From: Limibacter armeniacum
Lineage (GTDB): Bacteria > Bacteroidota > Bacteroidia > Cytophagales > Flammeovirgaceae
Direction of reading: 5' to 3'
DNA: 64,000 nt
Assembly: GCF_036880985.1 (NCBI RefSeq)
Contig: NZ_JBAJNO010000008.1
Location: 372,001 to 436,000, forward strand
Shown: positions 1 to 8,155 of the stretch, piece by piece
Position numbering within the stretch: position 1 is the stretch's first letter
Layout of the letters: the number at the start of each line of letters is the position of its first letter
The notes under the pieces: generated by a model
Seen by the model: only the letters and a program-made list of their open reading frames with translations
The model's database searches: none
What the model was told of the DNA's origin: nothing
Position numbers and translations under genes: made by a program

Positions 1-249
1 GTTCATATCCGTATTACGGATGCTGACTTGTACATTCAATAGCTTGGAAGACTGGTCTTCCATCGACCTTAACTCAGAGTATATAGGTACATACAGCAGT
101 TGTCCTTTTGATTCGCGAAGACTGCGGGCAATCTTGGAAAATGACTTTTCGACAATGGTTCTGTTCTGCTCGGTTTTCTGGACAGGAGTTGTTTGCTCAC
201 AGCCTATCAAAAGGCTGGTAACTATGATAAAAAATGCACAGTATTTCAT
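1..249 (-). CDS. DUF3124-like lipoprotein (3' end beyond window)
   Basis: Read leftward from the ATG at 247-249, this frame stays open to the window edge (83 codons). The protein starts with a hydrophobic signal ending in the lipobox LLIGC, so it is probably a lipid-anchored periplasmic or outer-membrane protein. The segment from about residue 52 (GQLLYVPIYSELRSM, then SIRNTDMN) resembles the start of the DUF3124 family, where an xVPxYS block precedes a (L/V)SIRNTD block. The family has no established function. The opposite strand is also open here, but its product has no signal or family likeness. Confidence 0.7.
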   Translation of the reverse strand, partial: MKYCAFFIIVTSLLIGCEQTTPVQKTEQNRTIVEKSFSKIARSLRESKGQLLYVPIYSELRSMEDQSSKLLNVQVSIRNTDMN

Positions 250-270
250 AATCAACTTGAAAGTGTATTG

Positions 271-789
271 CTAAACTTGTGAAAATTCATTTGGATAGAT
301 AACAGTTCCTTGTACGTTTTGAAGTGCTTCAGGAACGAGTTCCATTGCCATAAAATACTTATTCTCTACAGGAAATGGAGCCTGAATATTCCACTTGCTG
401 GCAGGCTCAAAGCCAAAACGTGGGTAATAGGTATCATGTCCTAATACAACAATAGAATCAAACCCTTCCAGTCTACTAGCTTCTATTCCTTTTTTGATAA
501 GCTGACCTCCAATTCCTTTTCCCTGTAGTTCAGGCAGAACGGATACAGGGGCCAATGCCAGACTTTCATGGCAATCTCCCCGCTGGTTTTCAATATTTAT
601 TTTGGTGAAAAGGATGTGTCCTATAGCCTGTTTTTCTTCTTCGGCTACGAGTGATAGGGCAGGGACAAAAGCTGTACTCTGGTAGAGTGCTTCAACTAGT
701 CTAGCTTCATTTGCTTGATTGAAAGCAGCAGTTACAACTTTGCTGATTTGTTGCAGGTCCTCTGTATTGGCAGTTCTGATAATAGCCAT
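271..789 (-). CDS. GNAT family N-acetyltransferase
   Basis: A 172-residue protein with the GCN5-related acetyltransferase layout. The acetyl-CoA pyrophosphate-binding segment is visible as LQGKGIGGQLIKKGIE (about residues 88-103, Q/RxxGxG/A pattern), preceded by the beta-4 strand SLALAPVSVLPE and followed by VVLGHDTYYPRFGFEPA. The late YPRFGF block is typical of the YhbS-like subgroup. The substrate cannot be read from the sequence. It lies just upstream of the DUF3124 lipoprotein on the same strand, 21 bases away, so the two may share a transcript. Confidence 0.88.
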   Translation of the reverse strand: MAIIRTANTEDLQQISKVVTAAFNQANEARLVEALYQSTAFVPALSLVAEEEKQAIGHILFTKINIENQRGDCHESLALAPVSVLPELQGKGIGGQLIKKGIEASRLEGFDSIVVLGHDTYYPRFGFEPASKWNIQAPFPVENKYFMAMELVPEALQNVQGTVIYPNEFSQV

Positions 790-921
790 TCTTATGTGTT
801 TTTGATTTTAATGCAATATGGTATTGAAGGATTGATAGTCCATTAAATAGGTCTATTATTTTGCTGTAGTATTCATAGTTTTAACATTGTTAATTAAATA
901 AACTTTTATTGGTTAATAAAA

Positions 922-951
922 TTGACATTTATAAAAATAGGTTTAAATTTG
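922..951 (+). promoter_or_regulatory. Bacteroidota-type promoter for the VOC gene
   Basis: TTG at 922-924 and TAAATTTG at 944-951 are separated by 19 bases, matching the TTG/TTTG (-33) and TAnnTTTG (-7) elements of the Bacteroidota primary sigma factor. The start of the downstream VOC gene lies about 93 bases further on. Confidence 0.6.
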
Positions 952-1044
952 TAGCATCATTAGAGTATAACAGATGAAATACAAGGGAATTTTAACGCAA
1001 CAAGTATTTCAGTTATAATCATTCACCCAAAAACTACCTTAACA

Positions 1045-1419
1045 ATGAAAACTAATGCGGTAAACTGGTTTGAAATCTCTGTGAATGACCTCGAAAGAGC
1101 TGTAACGTTTTATAGCAAGCTCTTTCCTCAGAACAGCTTTGAACGCTATGAAATGGAGGAAACCCAAATGGCGATGTTTGATGGAAACCCAGACATTCAT
1201 GGGGCAGCTGGAGTCTTGATTAAGCATGAACACCTCAAACCCTCAATGGAGGGAACTACAGTGTATTTTCACTGCGACGATGTAAACAATCAATTGGCTA
1301 TTTTGGAGGAGTTAAAGGCAGAGATTTTGATGCCGAAGACTTCTATCGGCGAACATGGGTTTATTGCTCAGTTTGTAGACTGTGAGGGTAACAGAATATC
1401 CTTACATTCTATGAAGTAA
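1045..1419 (+). CDS. VOC (glyoxalase/bleomycin resistance) family protein
   Basis: A 124-residue vicinal-oxygen-chelate protein. It opens with VNWFEISVNDLERAVTFYSKLF, the usual first beta-alpha-beta unit, and closes with GFIAQFVDCEGNRISLHS, the metal-site strand in which D/E-GN-x-I-x-LH is common. Proteins of this length form dimers with a metal centre at the interface and may isomerise, cleave or bind small molecules; the substrate is unknown. The gene is monocistronic: it has its own promoter at 922-951 and a terminator at 1506. Confidence 0.85.
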   Translation: MKTNAVNWFEISVNDLERAVTFYSKLFPQNSFERYEMEETQMAMFDGNPDIHGAAGVLIKHEHLKPSMEGTTVYFHCDDVNNQLAILEELKAEILMPKTSIGEHGFIAQFVDCEGNRISLHSMK

Positions 1420-1505
1420 CACAGCCGAATACTATTGTAACAGTAATAGTGGTTCTACCAAATCTGAAAAATACAACTTCTTAAATGAGTTGGCTAAGGT
1501 GACTT

Positions 1506-1538
1506 AAGGGGCAAGCGATATTCGCATGTCCCTTTTTT
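1506..1538 (+). terminator. Rho-independent terminator after VOC gene
   Basis: A long stem (arms AAGGGGCA and TGTCCCTT, inner stem GCGA/TCGC) is followed by a run of T. It ends the rightward VOC transcript. Confidence 0.75.
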
Positions 1539-1544
1539 ATGCAA

Positions 1545-1576
1545 TAAAAAAGAGGTACATATTATTGTACCCCTTT
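1545..1576 (-). terminator. Terminator after HAD gene
   Basis: The stem GGTACA/TGTACC is flanked on the left by a run of A, which reads as a T-run on the minus strand. It lies 7 bases past the HAD stop codon. Confidence 0.65.
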
Positions 1577-1582
1577 AATGCC

Positions 1583-2284
1583 TTACTGATTAATTAGGCT
1601 GATGATATTTCTAATATTTTCTACTGTGTGGTATTCTTTTCCTTCCAAGGTTTTTTCATCTACCAACTCATGTACCCATGTAGTATGGAATGGAATATGG
1701 ATGGCTTTTGCTCCTAGTGCAACCATCGGCAGAATGTCTGACTTTAGTGAATTTCCTATCATTAAGACATCTTCTGCTTTGACCTTGTAACGGTTGAATA
1801 TCTGTTGGTAAGTAGCTTCATCCTTTTCGCTGACAATCTCTACATGGTCAAAAAATGCAGCCAGTCCTGAGCGGGCAAGCTTGGCTTCCTGGTCAAACAG
1901 GTCACCTTTGGTCAGTACCATCAATTCATATTTTCCTTTCAGTGCAGCAAGTGTTTCCTCCACCCCTTCAAGCACTTCCAAGGGATGTTGGATCAGGTCT
2001 TTGCCGAAATCAATAATCTGTTGGATTTCCTTTCCAGTGATTTTCCCTTCAGAAAGCTCAATGGCAGTTTCAATCATCGACAGCGTAAAGCTCTTGGCTC
2101 CATACCCAAAGATGGACAGGTTTTTCTTTTCAGTAGCATAAAGGCGGTCATGCATGTTTTCTACTTCAATGTAGTTGGCAAGCAAGTTTGTAAACCTGTC
2201 TTGTGCATGGGTGAAAAACGGTTCGTTTTCCCACAGTGTATCGTCAGCATCAAATGCTATTAGTTTAATGTCAGTCATAATCAT
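1583..2284 (-). CDS. HAD family hydrolase
   Basis: A 233-residue haloacid-dehalogenase-like protein. Motif I is FDADDTLWE (nucleophile and acid Asp near residues 11-13), motif II is the Thr in MVLTKGD, the Lys is in IVSEKDEATY, and motif IV is DVLMIGNSLKSDILP. A helical cap of about 80 residues sits after motif I (type C1). Such enzymes are usually phosphatases, often for nucleotides or sugar phosphates; the substrate is not evident. It follows the CAT-like gene with an 18-base gap, so the two form a leftward operon. A second in-frame ATG lies two codons inside. Confidence 0.88.
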   Translation of the reverse strand: MIMTDIKLIAFDADDTLWENEPFFTHAQDRFTNLLANYIEVENMHDRLYATEKKNLSIFGYGAKSFTLSMIETAIELSEGKITGKEIQQIIDFGKDLIQHPLEVLEGVEETLAALKGKYELMVLTKGDLFDQEAKLARSGLAAFFDHVEIVSEKDEATYQQIFNRYKVKAEDVLMIGNSLKSDILPMVALGAKAIHIPFHTTWVHELVDEKTLEGKEYHTVENIRNIISLINQ

Positions 2285-2302
2285 TGTGATGAGATAATTC
2301 GG

Positions 2303-2926
2303 TTAAACTCCTTCGTTCAGTAATTGTTGAAAACGCTCAAAGAACTTTCCTACGTGTAAGCCATCAGCCAGTGAGTGGTGTACTTCAACAGATAAAGGCA
2401 TCTTGACTTTGCCATTTTCCTCAAAATATTTACCAAACACAATTTTAGGTACACAATCATCATTGTTGTACCTGCGGGCATGGTTAAAAGCCGTGAAAGA
2501 TACCCAAGGAATAGAGGAGTAGTGTAGGGCAGAATCGTCCCGAAGTTCTAGACCTTCCGTTTGTTTGGTTTCTTCAATACTCATCTTACCTGCCTTATGA
2601 AACGCCTCAAAGCTTTCTGTCATTGGAAAATAGCAGAAGCGAAAAGTTTCATCATCAGCTAAAATGGTGGAACCGGCATGAACTTCATCCAATACGACTA
2701 CTTGTTCTCCTCTGATACGGTAGCGAAATTCTTCAATTTCATTAGCCGCTTTCAAAGACAGGTATAGTACAGCAAGAAAATAGGAATAGCCTTTTTCTTT
2801 CGTCTGCTTGTGTAGTTGTGTTACATCCACATTCGCTGTAATGCCAAAAAATGGATTATCACAGTCTTTGAAAAAATCAAAATGCACTTTCCGCTTCCAA
2901 GTGTTAAGGTCAATTACCCGTGCCAT
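2303..2926 (-). CDS. Chloramphenicol acetyltransferase-like protein
   Basis: A 207-residue protein with the CAT fold. The N-terminal WKRKVHFDFFKDCDNPFFGITANVDVT and the catalytic motif HHSLADG (about residues 183-189) match the type A CAT signature HHxxxDG, and its length is typical. Genuine chloramphenicol O-acetyltransferases transfer acetyl from acetyl-CoA to the drug. Many environmental Bacteroidota carry chromosomal relatives that are only annotated by likeness, so resistance is an inference. It is the first gene of a leftward pair with the HAD hydrolase. Confidence 0.85.
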   Translation of the reverse strand: MARVIDLNTWKRKVHFDFFKDCDNPFFGITANVDVTQLHKQTKEKGYSYFLAVLYLSLKAANEIEEFRYRIRGEQVVVLDEVHAGSTILADDETFRFCYFPMTESFEAFHKAGKMSIEETKQTEGLELRDDSALHYSSIPWVSFTAFNHARRYNNDDCVPKIVFGKYFEENGKVKMPLSVEVHHSLADGLHVGKFFERFQQLLNEGV

Positions 2927-2982
2927 CTGTATGTTTTGGTTATGAGATCAATATTGGAGGACAAAGAAAAATGATTGAACAT

Positions 2983-3008
2983 AAAAAAAACAGGACATTT
3001 GTCCTGTT
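2983..3008 (-). terminator. Terminator after HSDR_N-membrane gene
   Basis: Perfect stem CAGGAC/GTCCTG with loop ATTT, flanked by an A8 run that reads as T8 on the minus strand. It ends the leftward transcript of the nuclease-membrane gene. Confidence 0.8.
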
Positions 3009-3078
3009 GTATTAGCAAGATCAAGAGGTTGATTATTTTATGCTCAAATCTTGATCTTTATATCTGAAATCAATCTCC

Positions 3079-4146
3079 TTATGCACTTTTTGCTTTTCTT
3101 TTTCGGCTACTTTTCTGTGGAAGTTGAGCAGTTTTGGTATGTCCGAAGCGTAATTGTGAGAGCCAAAGGATAACAGCTACCACGATCATTTGGAGAGGTA
3201 AACCAAAGAACATTGGTTCAAGATAAATCCATGCCTTGTGGTTCATATCGCTATAGTGTTGCCAGTTCCACCACACGGAACGGTACTCAGCCCCTACAAA
3301 CCAGATTGGAATAAATAATAAAACGGTAAGCCAGAAAAGGGTTGAGCGTTTAGGTCTTACTGATTTGGGGAGCAATTGTAGCCTTGAAGAAACCACCATA
3401 GCTAGACCAGAAGAGACAAATGCCATTGTATTGTAAATCCATCCGAAATCTGCTCCGTGATTTTCCCAGAAGTATCGTAGTACCTTATATACTTCCGAAA
3501 AGTACATAACTGACAGCTTGCTGAAGAGAACCATAAAGGCGACAAACAGTACCGAGTAAGCCAATGTTTGCGTAAACAACGGTTTTTGAAATAAGTACTT
3601 TAGAAAAGGAGCCATCTTGAGTGGCGCATTGAACAATCTGTAAAATTGTTTTCTGAACTTATATCCTACTTTCTGCTCACTGTTGTGGGAAGGGATATCA
3701 GGCAGTATGTTTTCATCGCGCTCACCTATAGCGTGTGGAAACACCTCGTAATAAGCATTATTATCGCCGTCCGTTACCCAAATAAATTTAGCCATCGTTG
3801 CACTGGCATAAGAAAAGCCTTGGTCAACAGCCCCTTCAAACACATTACTTGAAACACCTTTCTTTTTACACTCCACAATTAGATAAGGGGCATTGCAAGC
3901 ATCATCAGCATAAACGATGATGTCAGCTTCCTTAGTAGCAGACCCCATCTTGACAGGTTGGCAGACACTGATTCTTTCAGCAGGGTAATGATAATCATAT
4001 ACCAATGAAAGGTAAGTGTCCAATTGTACTTCTTCCTCCGGATTGTTTAGTGATCGGGTTTTTCCCGAAAGCAGGTAGGTTACACTGTTGTTTTTTTTGT
4101 TAAGGTAGATAATCCTGTCCTTGGTTGCTTTGGCTATTCTCTTCAT
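3079..4146 (-). CDS. HSDR_N-type PD-(D/E)XK nuclease fused to a four-helix membrane domain
   Basis: A 355-residue protein in two parts. Residues 30-135 resemble the N-terminal nuclease domain of type I restriction R subunits (HSDR_N): an early Glu pair (E38/E39), KEADIIVY with D75, then LIVECKKK with E92 and K94, and a following Q-x-x-SYA helix. This is the PD-(D/E)XK active-site order. Residues about 190-335 form four predicted transmembrane segments (190-215, 236-254, 270-288, 310-332), ending in a Lys/Arg-rich cytoplasmic tail. No helicase motor or hsdM/hsdS gene is nearby, so this is not a normal restriction subunit. Stand-alone HSDR_N proteins are common in Bacteroidota and their role is unsettled. 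A membrane-attached nuclease, possibly for defence or DNA turnover, is an inference. Confidence 0.72.
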   Translation of the reverse strand: MKRIAKATKDRIIYLNKKNNSVTYLLSGKTRSLNNPEEEVQLDTYLSLVYDYHYPAERISVCQPVKMGSATKEADIIVYADDACNAPYLIVECKKKGVSSNVFEGAVDQGFSYASATMAKFIWVTDGDNNAYYEVFPHAIGERDENILPDIPSHNSEQKVGYKFRKQFYRLFNAPLKMAPFLKYLFQKPLFTQTLAYSVLFVAFMVLFSKLSVMYFSEVYKVLRYFWENHGADFGWIYNTMAFVSSGLAMVVSSRLQLLPKSVRPKRSTLFWLTVLLFIPIWFVGAEYRSVWWNWQHYSDMNHKAWIYLEPMFFGLPLQMIVVAVILWLSQLRFGHTKTAQLPQKSSRKRKAKSA

Positions 4147-4627
4147 GTCAAGGGTATTGCAGTGATTGGTAATGTTTCCAGCAAAAGGTATATAATGACA
4201 AATATATTAGATAATGAATCTAATTTTGCTCAAAAAATGCTCTTTAATCAATAAATGATTATATAATTCACAAATATGCGGAAAGAAAATGGGTTTTGCA
4301 TAAGAGGTTAGCAAAATATGTGCAAGAGAAAACAATACTTTAACCTATTTATTAGTTTAGTATTATTGGAAAGTTTATTGACATAGGATGTTTTAATTTT
4401 CTAACTCAGAGAGAAAATTAAGACGTTAAAAAAAAACAATAAAAGTTTATAAAAGTTAATATTCTTTTTCCTATAATTGCGACTGCAACATGGTACACAC
4501 ATTTTGTAACATTGTTGTTTTATATTTTTTGTTGGGTATGAACAGGTGTCATTAATACACTGTTTGTATTCTATTTTATAGCATATTTATACCCATCAGG
4601 GTGTGAAATTTTTAACATTAATTTTTT
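4147..4627. other. AT-rich intergenic region, no gene seen
   Basis: Very AT-rich divergent spacer between the leftward nuclease-membrane gene and the rightward lipoprotein gene. On the minus strand TATATTTG (4199-4206) fits a -7 element for the leftward gene, with TTTG at 4231-4234 spaced slightly too far. No open frame, repeat or RNA was recognised. Confidence 0.4.
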
Positions 4628-4927
4628 ATGAAAAAGCATTTTTTACTACTATTCGTTTTTGTTATTTCTCTATTGTCATCTTGTAGCAGTGATGATGAGT
4701 CAGTAGACTGTTCAGCTCATATTGCTAAGATTGAAGCATTTGCTGCTTTGGAAGAGGATGATATCACTTGTGAAGAACTGACAGAGATCTACAATGCTGT
4801 TGTAGCGGCTAAAGACTGTGAAGATCTGGCAGCTGCATTGGAAGAGGAAGACGTTACTTATGAGGAGTTTGTTGGACAAATCCAATTGGCTCAAGTTTTT
4901 GTTTGTGCATTAGAAGAGCAAGAGTAG
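4628..4927 (+). CDS. Small acidic lipoprotein of unknown function
   Basis: A 99-residue protein with a classic lipoprotein signal: MKK, hydrophobic core FLLLFVFVISLLSS, lipobox cysteine at about residue 19, then SSDDES. The mature part is very acidic (many EE and EED blocks) and holds four further cysteines (in DCS, TCE, DCE and VCA), possibly two disulfides in the periplasm or at the cell surface. It matches no family I recognise. It is followed by a clear terminator, so it is expressed on its own. Confidence 0.7.
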   Translation: MKKHFLLLFVFVISLLSSCSSDDESVDCSAHIAKIEAFAALEEDDITCEELTEIYNAVVAAKDCEDLAAALEEEDVTYEEFVGQIQLAQVFVCALEEQE

Positions 4928-4954
4928 TCTTAACAGACTCTTTAATATTGAAAG

Positions 4955-4985
4955 AAGCCATAGATGTATTTCTATGGCTTTTTTT
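4955..4985 (+). terminator. Terminator after small lipoprotein
   Basis: Perfect 9-bp stem AAGCCATAG/CTATGGCTT with an 8-base loop and a run of seven T. It overlaps the furthest upstream in-frame ATG of the next gene, which argues for a later start there. Confidence 0.85.
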
Positions 4986-5048
4986 GTTTATAAATTAAAT
5001 AGAAAGAATAAGTACCTTAAATTTTATTTTGGAATAAAAGCATCAAGT

Positions 5049-5372
5049 ATGGAGCCTGCAAATATACTGAAAATCAACACACTTGATCAGCAATGGTCTG
5101 ATAAGGATAATGTGATGTTACATGCTTGTTTTCAGCTATTGGTAGATTGTGTTGAGAATGAACAGCTTTTAGATGGACATATTGATTGGTCAGTAGATCA
5201 GCTTCATATTCATGCGAGACAAGAACTTTTACAACTGTATAATTGGTGGAGAAAAAGGGTAGAGGGTGAGAAACAAGGGGAAATAGTTCAGACTATGGAT
5301 GAAGTACAGTATCAGATAGATGATGAAATGCTGATTAGGTTGATCAAAGTAAGGAGATTTTTATGGACATGA
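5049..5372 (+). CDS. Hypothetical protein
   Basis: A 107-residue soluble, mostly helical protein starting MEPANILKIN. A longer in-frame ATG at 4974 is rejected because it lies inside the preceding terminator and would add a basic, low-quality extension. The body (HACFQLLVDCVENEQLL, then HARQELLQLYNWWRKRVEGE) resembles small Cytophagales proteins of unknown role, with no motif I can name. The reading frame ends in a bidirectional terminator shared with hemE. Confidence 0.55.
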   Translation: MEPANILKINTLDQQWSDKDNVMLHACFQLLVDCVENEQLLDGHIDWSVDQLHIHARQELLQLYNWWRKRVEGEKQGEIVQTMDEVQYQIDDEMLIRLIKVRRFLWT

Positions 5373-5405
5373 AAAAGGAGATGCCGTTCAGCATCTCCTT
5401 TTTAT
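5372..5405. terminator. Bidirectional terminator between small gene and hemE
   Basis: Perfect stem AAAAGGAGATGC/GCATCTCCTTTT with loop CGTTCA and A/T runs on both sides, so it can stop both converging transcripts. Confidence 0.85.
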
Positions 5406-5408
5406 GAT

Positions 5409-6449
5409 TTATGCTTTAGAAGCCAACTCAGTGCTATATTCTTTTACCGTCTCGATAAAGACTTTCACCTTCTCAGGATCAATATCAGGATAAACACCGT
5501 GACCAAGGTTAGCAATATGCTTATGCGGGCCGAATTGGTCCAGCATCTCTTTGGTTGCTTGTTCCACATCCTTAGCAGAACCGTAAAGGGCACAAGGATC
5601 AAGGTTGCCTTGCAGTGTACGATCCCAACCAATGATTTCACGAGATTCCTTGGCGTCCATGTTCCAGTCTAGACCAATGGTATTACAGTTCAGTGCTGCC
5701 AGCTCTTTTCTTGCGAAGAAGGCACCTTTTGCAAATACTGTAACAGGTACTTCATTGATGGCATCACAAATCTGCTTGATATATGGAGTAGCAAATGCTG
5801 AATACTGAGCAGGAGAAAGAATACCTGCCCATGAGTCAAAAATTTGAATCATATCTGCACCTGCCTTGATCTGTTCTTTCAAGTAAAGGATGGTACTGTC
5901 TGTGATTTTTTGTAACAGCTTGTGTGCCAACTCAGGTGCCGTATACAGCATCTTTTTGGCTTTAGAGAAAGTTTTAGAACCACTGCCTTCTACCATATAA
6001 CAGAAAATAGTGAAAGGCGCTCCAGCAAAACCAATCAGTGGAACGCTGCCGTCTAACTCTTTCTTGACTATTTTGATTGCATCTGTTACGTAAGCAAGGT
6101 CTTCAACTGGGTTAGCAACCCTTACCTTATCAATATCAGCAGCAGTTTTAATAGTCTCAGGGAATAGCGGTCCACGTTTCTCCACCATTTCGTATGGGAG
6201 TCCCATTGCTTCAGGGATCACCAAAATATCCGAGAAAATAATGGCTGCATCTACACCTAATAAATCCACTGGCTGAATAGTTACCTCAGCTGCCAGTTCC
6301 GGCGTAGTACATAGCTCGATAAAACCGCTTACGCTACTGCGTACAGCACGGTATTCGGGCAGGATTCTGCCTGCCTGACGCATCAGCCATACCGGCGTGC
6401 GTTCTGTCTTTTCGCCTCTAGCGGCGCGGAGTATAAGGTCGTTCTTCAT
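5409..6449 (-). CDS. hemE: Uroporphyrinogen decarboxylase
   Basis: A 346-residue protein of normal family length. The N-terminal signature [17 protein letters not shown] holds the substrate-binding Arg, [12 protein letters not shown] holds the conserved Asp, and [16 protein letters not shown] and FDSWAG are standard uroporphyrinogen decarboxylase blocks, followed by [14 protein letters not shown] near the C terminus. The enzyme removes four carboxyl groups from uroporphyrinogen III to give coproporphyrinogen III in cytosolic haem synthesis. No other haem gene lies nearby. Confidence 0.97.
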   Translation of the reverse strand: MKNDLILRAARGEKTERTPVWLMRQAGRILPEYRAVRSSVSGFIELCTTPELAAEVTIQPVDLLGVDAAIIFSDILVIPEAMGLPYEMVEKRGPLFPETIKTAADIDKVRVANPVEDLAYVTDAIKIVKKELDGSVPLIGFAGAPFTIFCYMVEGSGSKTFSKAKKMLYTAPELAHKLLQKITDSTILYLKEQIKAGADMIQIFDSWAGILSPAQYSAFATPYIKQICDAINEVPVTVFAKGAFFARKELAALNCNTIGLDWNMDAKESREIIGWDRTLQGNLDPCALYGSAKDVEQATKEMLDQFGPHKHIANLGHGVYPDIDPEKVKVFIETVKEYSTELASKA

Positions 6450-6455
6450 ATTGAA

Positions 6456-6520
6456 AGATATAAGACAAAAGACATTAGACGTGAGACTGTCCCAAGCCTC
6501 GAATCTAATATCTTATATCT
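6456..6520. repeat. Imperfect inverted repeat, dispersed intergenic type
   Basis: Arms containing AGATATAAGAC...ATTAGAC and TCTAATATCTTATATCT lie in the 78-base gap between cca and hemE. Similar strings recur in the gaps at 10795-10890 and 28825-28870, suggesting a short dispersed intergenic element. Confidence 0.4.
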
Positions 6521-6527
6521 AGAAAAT

Positions 6528-7943
6528 TTATTTCACTGGCTGATAACCCAACCCTTCTGCTACATCCAACATATAGGCAAAAGCCTCTTTGTATTCGTTT
6601 CTAATTTTGCCATCCAAAATGGCATCACGGACTCTGATCTTGATGTCACCAACGGCTCGACAAGGCTTTAAACCAAAAGTTTCCATAATGACTTCACCTG
6701 TAATCACAGGCTGGAAGTTTCTGACTTGGTCCTTTTCCTCTACTTCAACCATGCGTTCTTCTACAAAATCAAAGTTGGAAAGGTAGCGTTGCACTCGCTT
6801 ATGGTCCTTAGAAGTGATATCCGCACGGCAAAGTGCCATAAGGTCTTCAATGTCATCACCTGCTTCAAATAGAAGTCTTCTGATAGCGGCATCGGTGATT
6901 TCCTTTTTCACCAAGGCAATCGGACGAAGGTGTAATCTTACCAACTTCTGAACGAATTTCATTTTCTCGTTCATTGGAAGTTTCATGCGGCGGAAGATTT
7001 TAGGAACCATTCTAGCGCCCTTGTCTTCGTGTCCATGGAAAGTCCAACCGATTTTCTTGTGAAAACGTTTGGTCGCGGGTTTGGCAATATCGTGCAGAAT
7101 CGCCGCCCATCTAAGCCACAGGTCATCAGACTTTTCAGCTACGTTGTCCAATACCTTCAAAGTATGGTAGAAGTTATCCTTGTGAGCCTTTCCATTGATG
7201 ACTTCCACACCTTTCAGGTCCATCATTTCTGGGAAGATCAGTTCCAGCAACCCAGCATGCAACAGAAGGTTGAAGCCATAAGATGGCGTTGGCGAAAGGA
7301 CAATCTTGTTCAGTTCATCAATGATACGCTCTTTTGAAATGATCTTAATACGCTCCTTGTTGCGGATAAGTGCATCAAATGTATCAGGTTCAATATCAAA
7401 ACCAAGCTGTGAAGCAAACCTGATGGCACGCATCATGCGTAACGGGTCATCTGAGAAAGTGATGTCCGGGTCCAAAGGCGTACGGATAATCTTTCTTTCC
7501 AAGTCCTTGATGCCATCAAAAGGGTCCACTACTTCGCCAAAATTATCAATCAGGTCTATTGCTAAGGCATTGATGGTGAAATCACGGCGGTTCTGGTCGT
7601 CTTCCAATGAGCCGTCTTCCACAATTGGTTTGCGGGAGTCTCTTCTATAGGATTCCTTTCTCGCTCCTACAAATTCTACTTCGCAATCTTCAAGCTTAAC
7701 CATAGCGGTACCGAAGTTCTTGAAAGTGCTGACAGTTGCATTGCCCTTGGCATTTTTGGCAACCTGTTCAGCCAGCTTAATACCGCTGCCCACACATACT
7801 ACGTCTATGTCTTTGGATGGACGTTTGAGAATAAGGTCCCTGACATAGCCTCCAACGATGTAGGTAGGCACTTTTAGCTCTTCCCCGCTTTTAGCAATCA
7901 GCCCAAAAATTTCATTTTTCTTAAGTGTCTCCGAGAAATTCAT
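6528..7943 (-). CDS. cca: CCA tRNA nucleotidyltransferase with HD domain
   Basis: A 471-residue class II polymerase-beta-like nucleotidyltransferase. The N-terminal GGYVRDLILKRPSKDIDVV carries the G-G-x-V-R-D and the catalytic D-x-D; RRDFTINALA and RMMRAIRFASQLGF are the conserved tRNA-nucleotidyltransferase/poly(A)-polymerase blocks. From about residue 245 an HD phosphohydrolase domain follows (WAAILHDIAKPATKR with the HD pair). It adds or repairs the 3' CCA end of tRNAs; HD-bearing members may also have phosphatase activity. Separate A-adding and CC-adding enzymes exist in some lineages, and only this one is in the window. Confidence 0.93.
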   Translation of the reverse strand: MNFSETLKKNEIFGLIAKSGEELKVPTYIVGGYVRDLILKRPSKDIDVVCVGSGIKLAEQVAKNAKGNATVSTFKNFGTAMVKLEDCEVEFVGARKESYRRDSRKPIVEDGSLEDDQNRRDFTINALAIDLIDNFGEVVDPFDGIKDLERKIIRTPLDPDITFSDDPLRMMRAIRFASQLGFDIEPDTFDALIRNKERIKIISKERIIDELNKIVLSPTPSYGFNLLLHAGLLELIFPEMMDLKGVEVINGKAHKDNFYHTLKVLDNVAEKSDDLWLRWAAILHDIAKPATKRFHKKIGWTFHGHEDKGARMVPKIFRRMKLPMNEKMKFVQKLVRLHLRPIALVKKEITDAAIRRLLFEAGDDIEDLMALCRADITSKDHKRVQRYLSNFDFVEERMVEVEEKDQVRNFQPVITGEVIMETFGLKPCRAVGDIKIRVRDAILDGKIRNEYKEAFAYMLDVAEGLGYQPVK

Positions 7944-7990
7944 CGTATTGAGTGTTCCGTCTTTTAGAATCCCGCAAAATTAGCAAAGCT

Positions 7991-8027
7991 TTTGCCTAAT
8001 TAAAAATGATGGAAATATGTATGTTTG
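7991..8027 (+). promoter_or_regulatory. Possible promoter for gldG-like operon
   Basis: TATGTTTG at 8020-8027 fits the TAnnTTTG -7 element; TTTG at 7991-7994 could be the -33 element but the 25-base gap is longer than usual. The start codon lies about 130 bases on. Confidence 0.35.
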
Positions 8028-8155
8028 CGACATGTCTTTTGCATAGGTTTTGAACATCAGGCAAAAGACAGGACGATTTAGGAAAGAACAGATTATTGAA
8101 TATAACCGGAATGACAGTGTTAGTCACCGGATGGAGATCAAACCCTTAGATTTTT

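Noticed and set aside
20-274. Rightward open frame of 84 codons at the left edge
   Set aside because: The opposite strand of the same bases encodes a lipoprotein with a lipobox and DUF3124-like blocks, while this product has no signal or family likeness.
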